A stretch of DNA of 5,873 bases, taken from NCBI GenBank assembly GCA_947177085.1, contig CAMWTD010000141.1:1-5873 (forward strand). The letters run 5' to 3'. This document shows positions 5,145-5,873 of the stretch, in pieces. This DNA is from an uncultured Desulfovibrio sp. Its GTDB lineage: Bacteria > Desulfobacterota > Desulfovibrionia > Desulfovibrionales > Desulfovibrionaceae. Position 1 is the first letter of the stretch. Each line of letters begins with the position of its first letter. Under the pieces are notes generated by a model. The model was not told where the DNA came from, did not search any database, and saw only the letters and a list, made by a program, of their open reading frames with translations. Position numbers and translations under genes: made by a program.

Positions 5145-5873
5145 CTAGATGCGCGGCCGCTCCGCCCCGCGCCAGAGAAAGACCGTGTCGATGCCGTAGG
5201 CGATGAAGCGGCAGCCGGCCGCGACCTCCCGCGCCAGCGCCGCCGGGTCCGGCTGGACGATGTGCAGGCCCATCCGGGCGTGGGCGCGGGCGCAGGCCGC
5301 CTTGATGCGCTCCATGGCCGCCACGAAGTCCGGATGGTCGAAGCGCCCCGTGAGGCCCATGCTGCCCGAAAGGTCGTAAGGCCCCACCATGATGGCGTCC
5401 AGCCGGGGCTGGGCGAGGATGGCGTCGAGCTCGTCCACGGCGCGGATATGCTCGATCTGCGCCACGAGAAAGATCTTCGGGGCGCGCTGTTCCCGGTAAT
5501 TGTCGAAATCCTTGCCGAACACATTGGCCCGGCAATAGCCAACGCCCCGGTATTCGGGGGCTGTCTCCCCGGCGGCGCGCCAGGAATCCTGCCCGGGATA
5601 GGTGGCGAGGTCGATGGCCCGGTCAAGCTGGGCGCGGCTCTCGATCATGGGGAAGATGAGCCCCTGCGCCCCGGCCTCCAGCGCGGCCTTGATCCACGTC
5701 TTGGAGGCTTCGGGCAGGCGAGCGAAGGGCGCGGCCCCGCCGCATTCCACGGCGCGGAAGATATTGGGCAGCACTTCCGGCCCGAAGGAGCCGTGCTCCA
5801 TGTCGGCGGCCACCCAGTCATAGCCCGCGCGGGCCATGAGCTCGGCCACATCCGGCGAGGGGAGCTGGAGCCA
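5145..5873 (-). CDS. HpcH/HpaI-family pyruvate aldolase (5' end cut off by window edge)
   Basis: Class II (metal-dependent) pyruvate aldolase of the HpcH/HpaI family, which reversibly joins pyruvate, or a related 2-keto acid, to an aldehyde to give a 2-keto-3-deoxy-4-hydroxy acid in the cytoplasm. The visible 242 residues begin WLQLPSPD and stay open to the window edge, so roughly 10-20 N-terminal residues are missing. Family active-site positions are all present: the His of DMEHG (visible residue 27), the Arg of FARLPE (52), the metal ligand Glu of AQIEH (141) and the metal ligand Asp of GPYDLSGSMG (167). The C-terminal GIDTVFLW block is also typical. An insertion of about 11 residues relative to E. 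coli HpaI (from memory) sits between ATYP and RGVGYCRAN. The gene heads a tight run with sugar-nucleotide genes, so a biosynthetic role with a sugar-derived aldehyde is inferred rather than aromatic catabolism. It ends in TAG, 38 bases before the next start. The family is sure; the substrate is unknown. Confidence 0.93.
   Translation of the reverse strand, partial: WLQLPSPDVAELMARAGYDWVAADMEHGSFGPEVLPNIFRAVECGGAAPFARLPEASKTWIKAALEAGAQGLIFPMIESRAQLDRAIDLATYPGQDSWRAAGETAPEYRGVGYCRANVFGKDFDNYREQRAPKIFLVAQIEHIRAVDELDAILAQPRLDAIMVGPYDLSGSMGLTGRFDHPDFVAAMERIKAACARAHARMGLHIVQPDPAALAREVAAGCRFIAYGIDTVFLWRGAERPRI

Noticed and set aside
2056..5148. A 3.1-kb plus-strand open frame (1030 codons) antisense to four genes
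   Set aside because: The SDR, KdsB-like, acyltransferase and HAD genes share one minus-strand frame, and this frame is their exact codon-by-codon antisense. It stays open because TTA, CTA and TCA codons are avoided in GC-rich genes. Its translation is a His/Ala/Arg-rich artefact, while the minus strand carries clear catalytic motifs.
4192..5535. An extended SDR reading frame starting at 5535 (447 residues)
   Set aside because: The extra N-terminal part is low-complexity and overlaps the aldolase coding frame. The SDR proper begins with the Rossmann motif just after the GTG at 5106 with a good ribosome binding site.
3950..5626. Long minus-strand frame of 558 codons overlapping the aldolase, SDR and KdsB-like genes
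   Set aside because: It is an Arg/Pro/Ala-rich out-of-frame translation that contradicts the conserved motifs of the overlapping genes.
5145..5849. Aldolase starting at the GTG at 5849
   Set aside because: The frame stays open to the window edge, and the upstream residues WLQLPSPD match the conserved start of the family, so the gene is truncated by the window rather than starting there.
1..5873. Search for CRISPR arrays, tRNA or rRNA genes
   Set aside because: No regularly spaced repeats, cloverleaf-like segments or rRNA-like stretches were recognised by eye.

Overview
The window is GC-rich chromosomal DNA from a Gram-negative bacterium. The lipoprotein signal peptide, the KdsB-like CMP-sugar synthetase and a sigma-54-type promoter all fit a Gram-negative. 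High GC, a near absence of TTA/CTA/TCA codons and the gene styles make a Desulfovibrio-like sulfate reducer my best guess; this is an impression, not a proven assignment. All seven recognisable genes lie on the minus strand, so transcription runs from high to low coordinates.

Right to left, positions 5873 to 948 look like one operon whose promoter and first gene start lie outside the window. Its order is: an HpcH/HpaI-type pyruvate aldolase (5' end cut off by the window edge), an extended SDR NAD-dependent epimerase/dehydratase, a divergent KdsB-like cytidylyltransferase, a left-handed beta-helix acyltransferase, a HAD phosphatase and a DUF3829-type lipoprotein. Gaps between genes are 38, 48, 0, 9 and -8 bases. 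The run ends in a strong intrinsic terminator (848-890).

The enzymes can be read as a pathway. The aldolase would condense pyruvate with an aldehyde to a 2-keto-3-deoxy sugar acid, the HAD enzyme would remove phosphate, the SDR would oxidise, reduce or epimerise, the KdsB-like enzyme would activate the product as a CMP-sugar, and the acyltransferase would acetylate a sugar. This parallels the KDO route (KdsA, KdsC, KdsB) with different enzyme families at the first two steps. It is therefore a candidate route to an unusual CMP-activated ulosonic acid for a surface glycan. No glycosyltransferase or transporter is visible here, so substrate and product remain inference.

Between the operon and the last gene, a 309-base gap holds the operon terminator, an AT-rich stretch, a well-spaced sigma-54 (-24/-12) promoter and a leader hairpin. 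They precede a separate YbjQ-family gene (216-638), which is followed by a bidirectional terminator (109-145). The first ~60 bases are distinctly AT-rich and may be the edge of another unit, possibly an insertion-sequence end.
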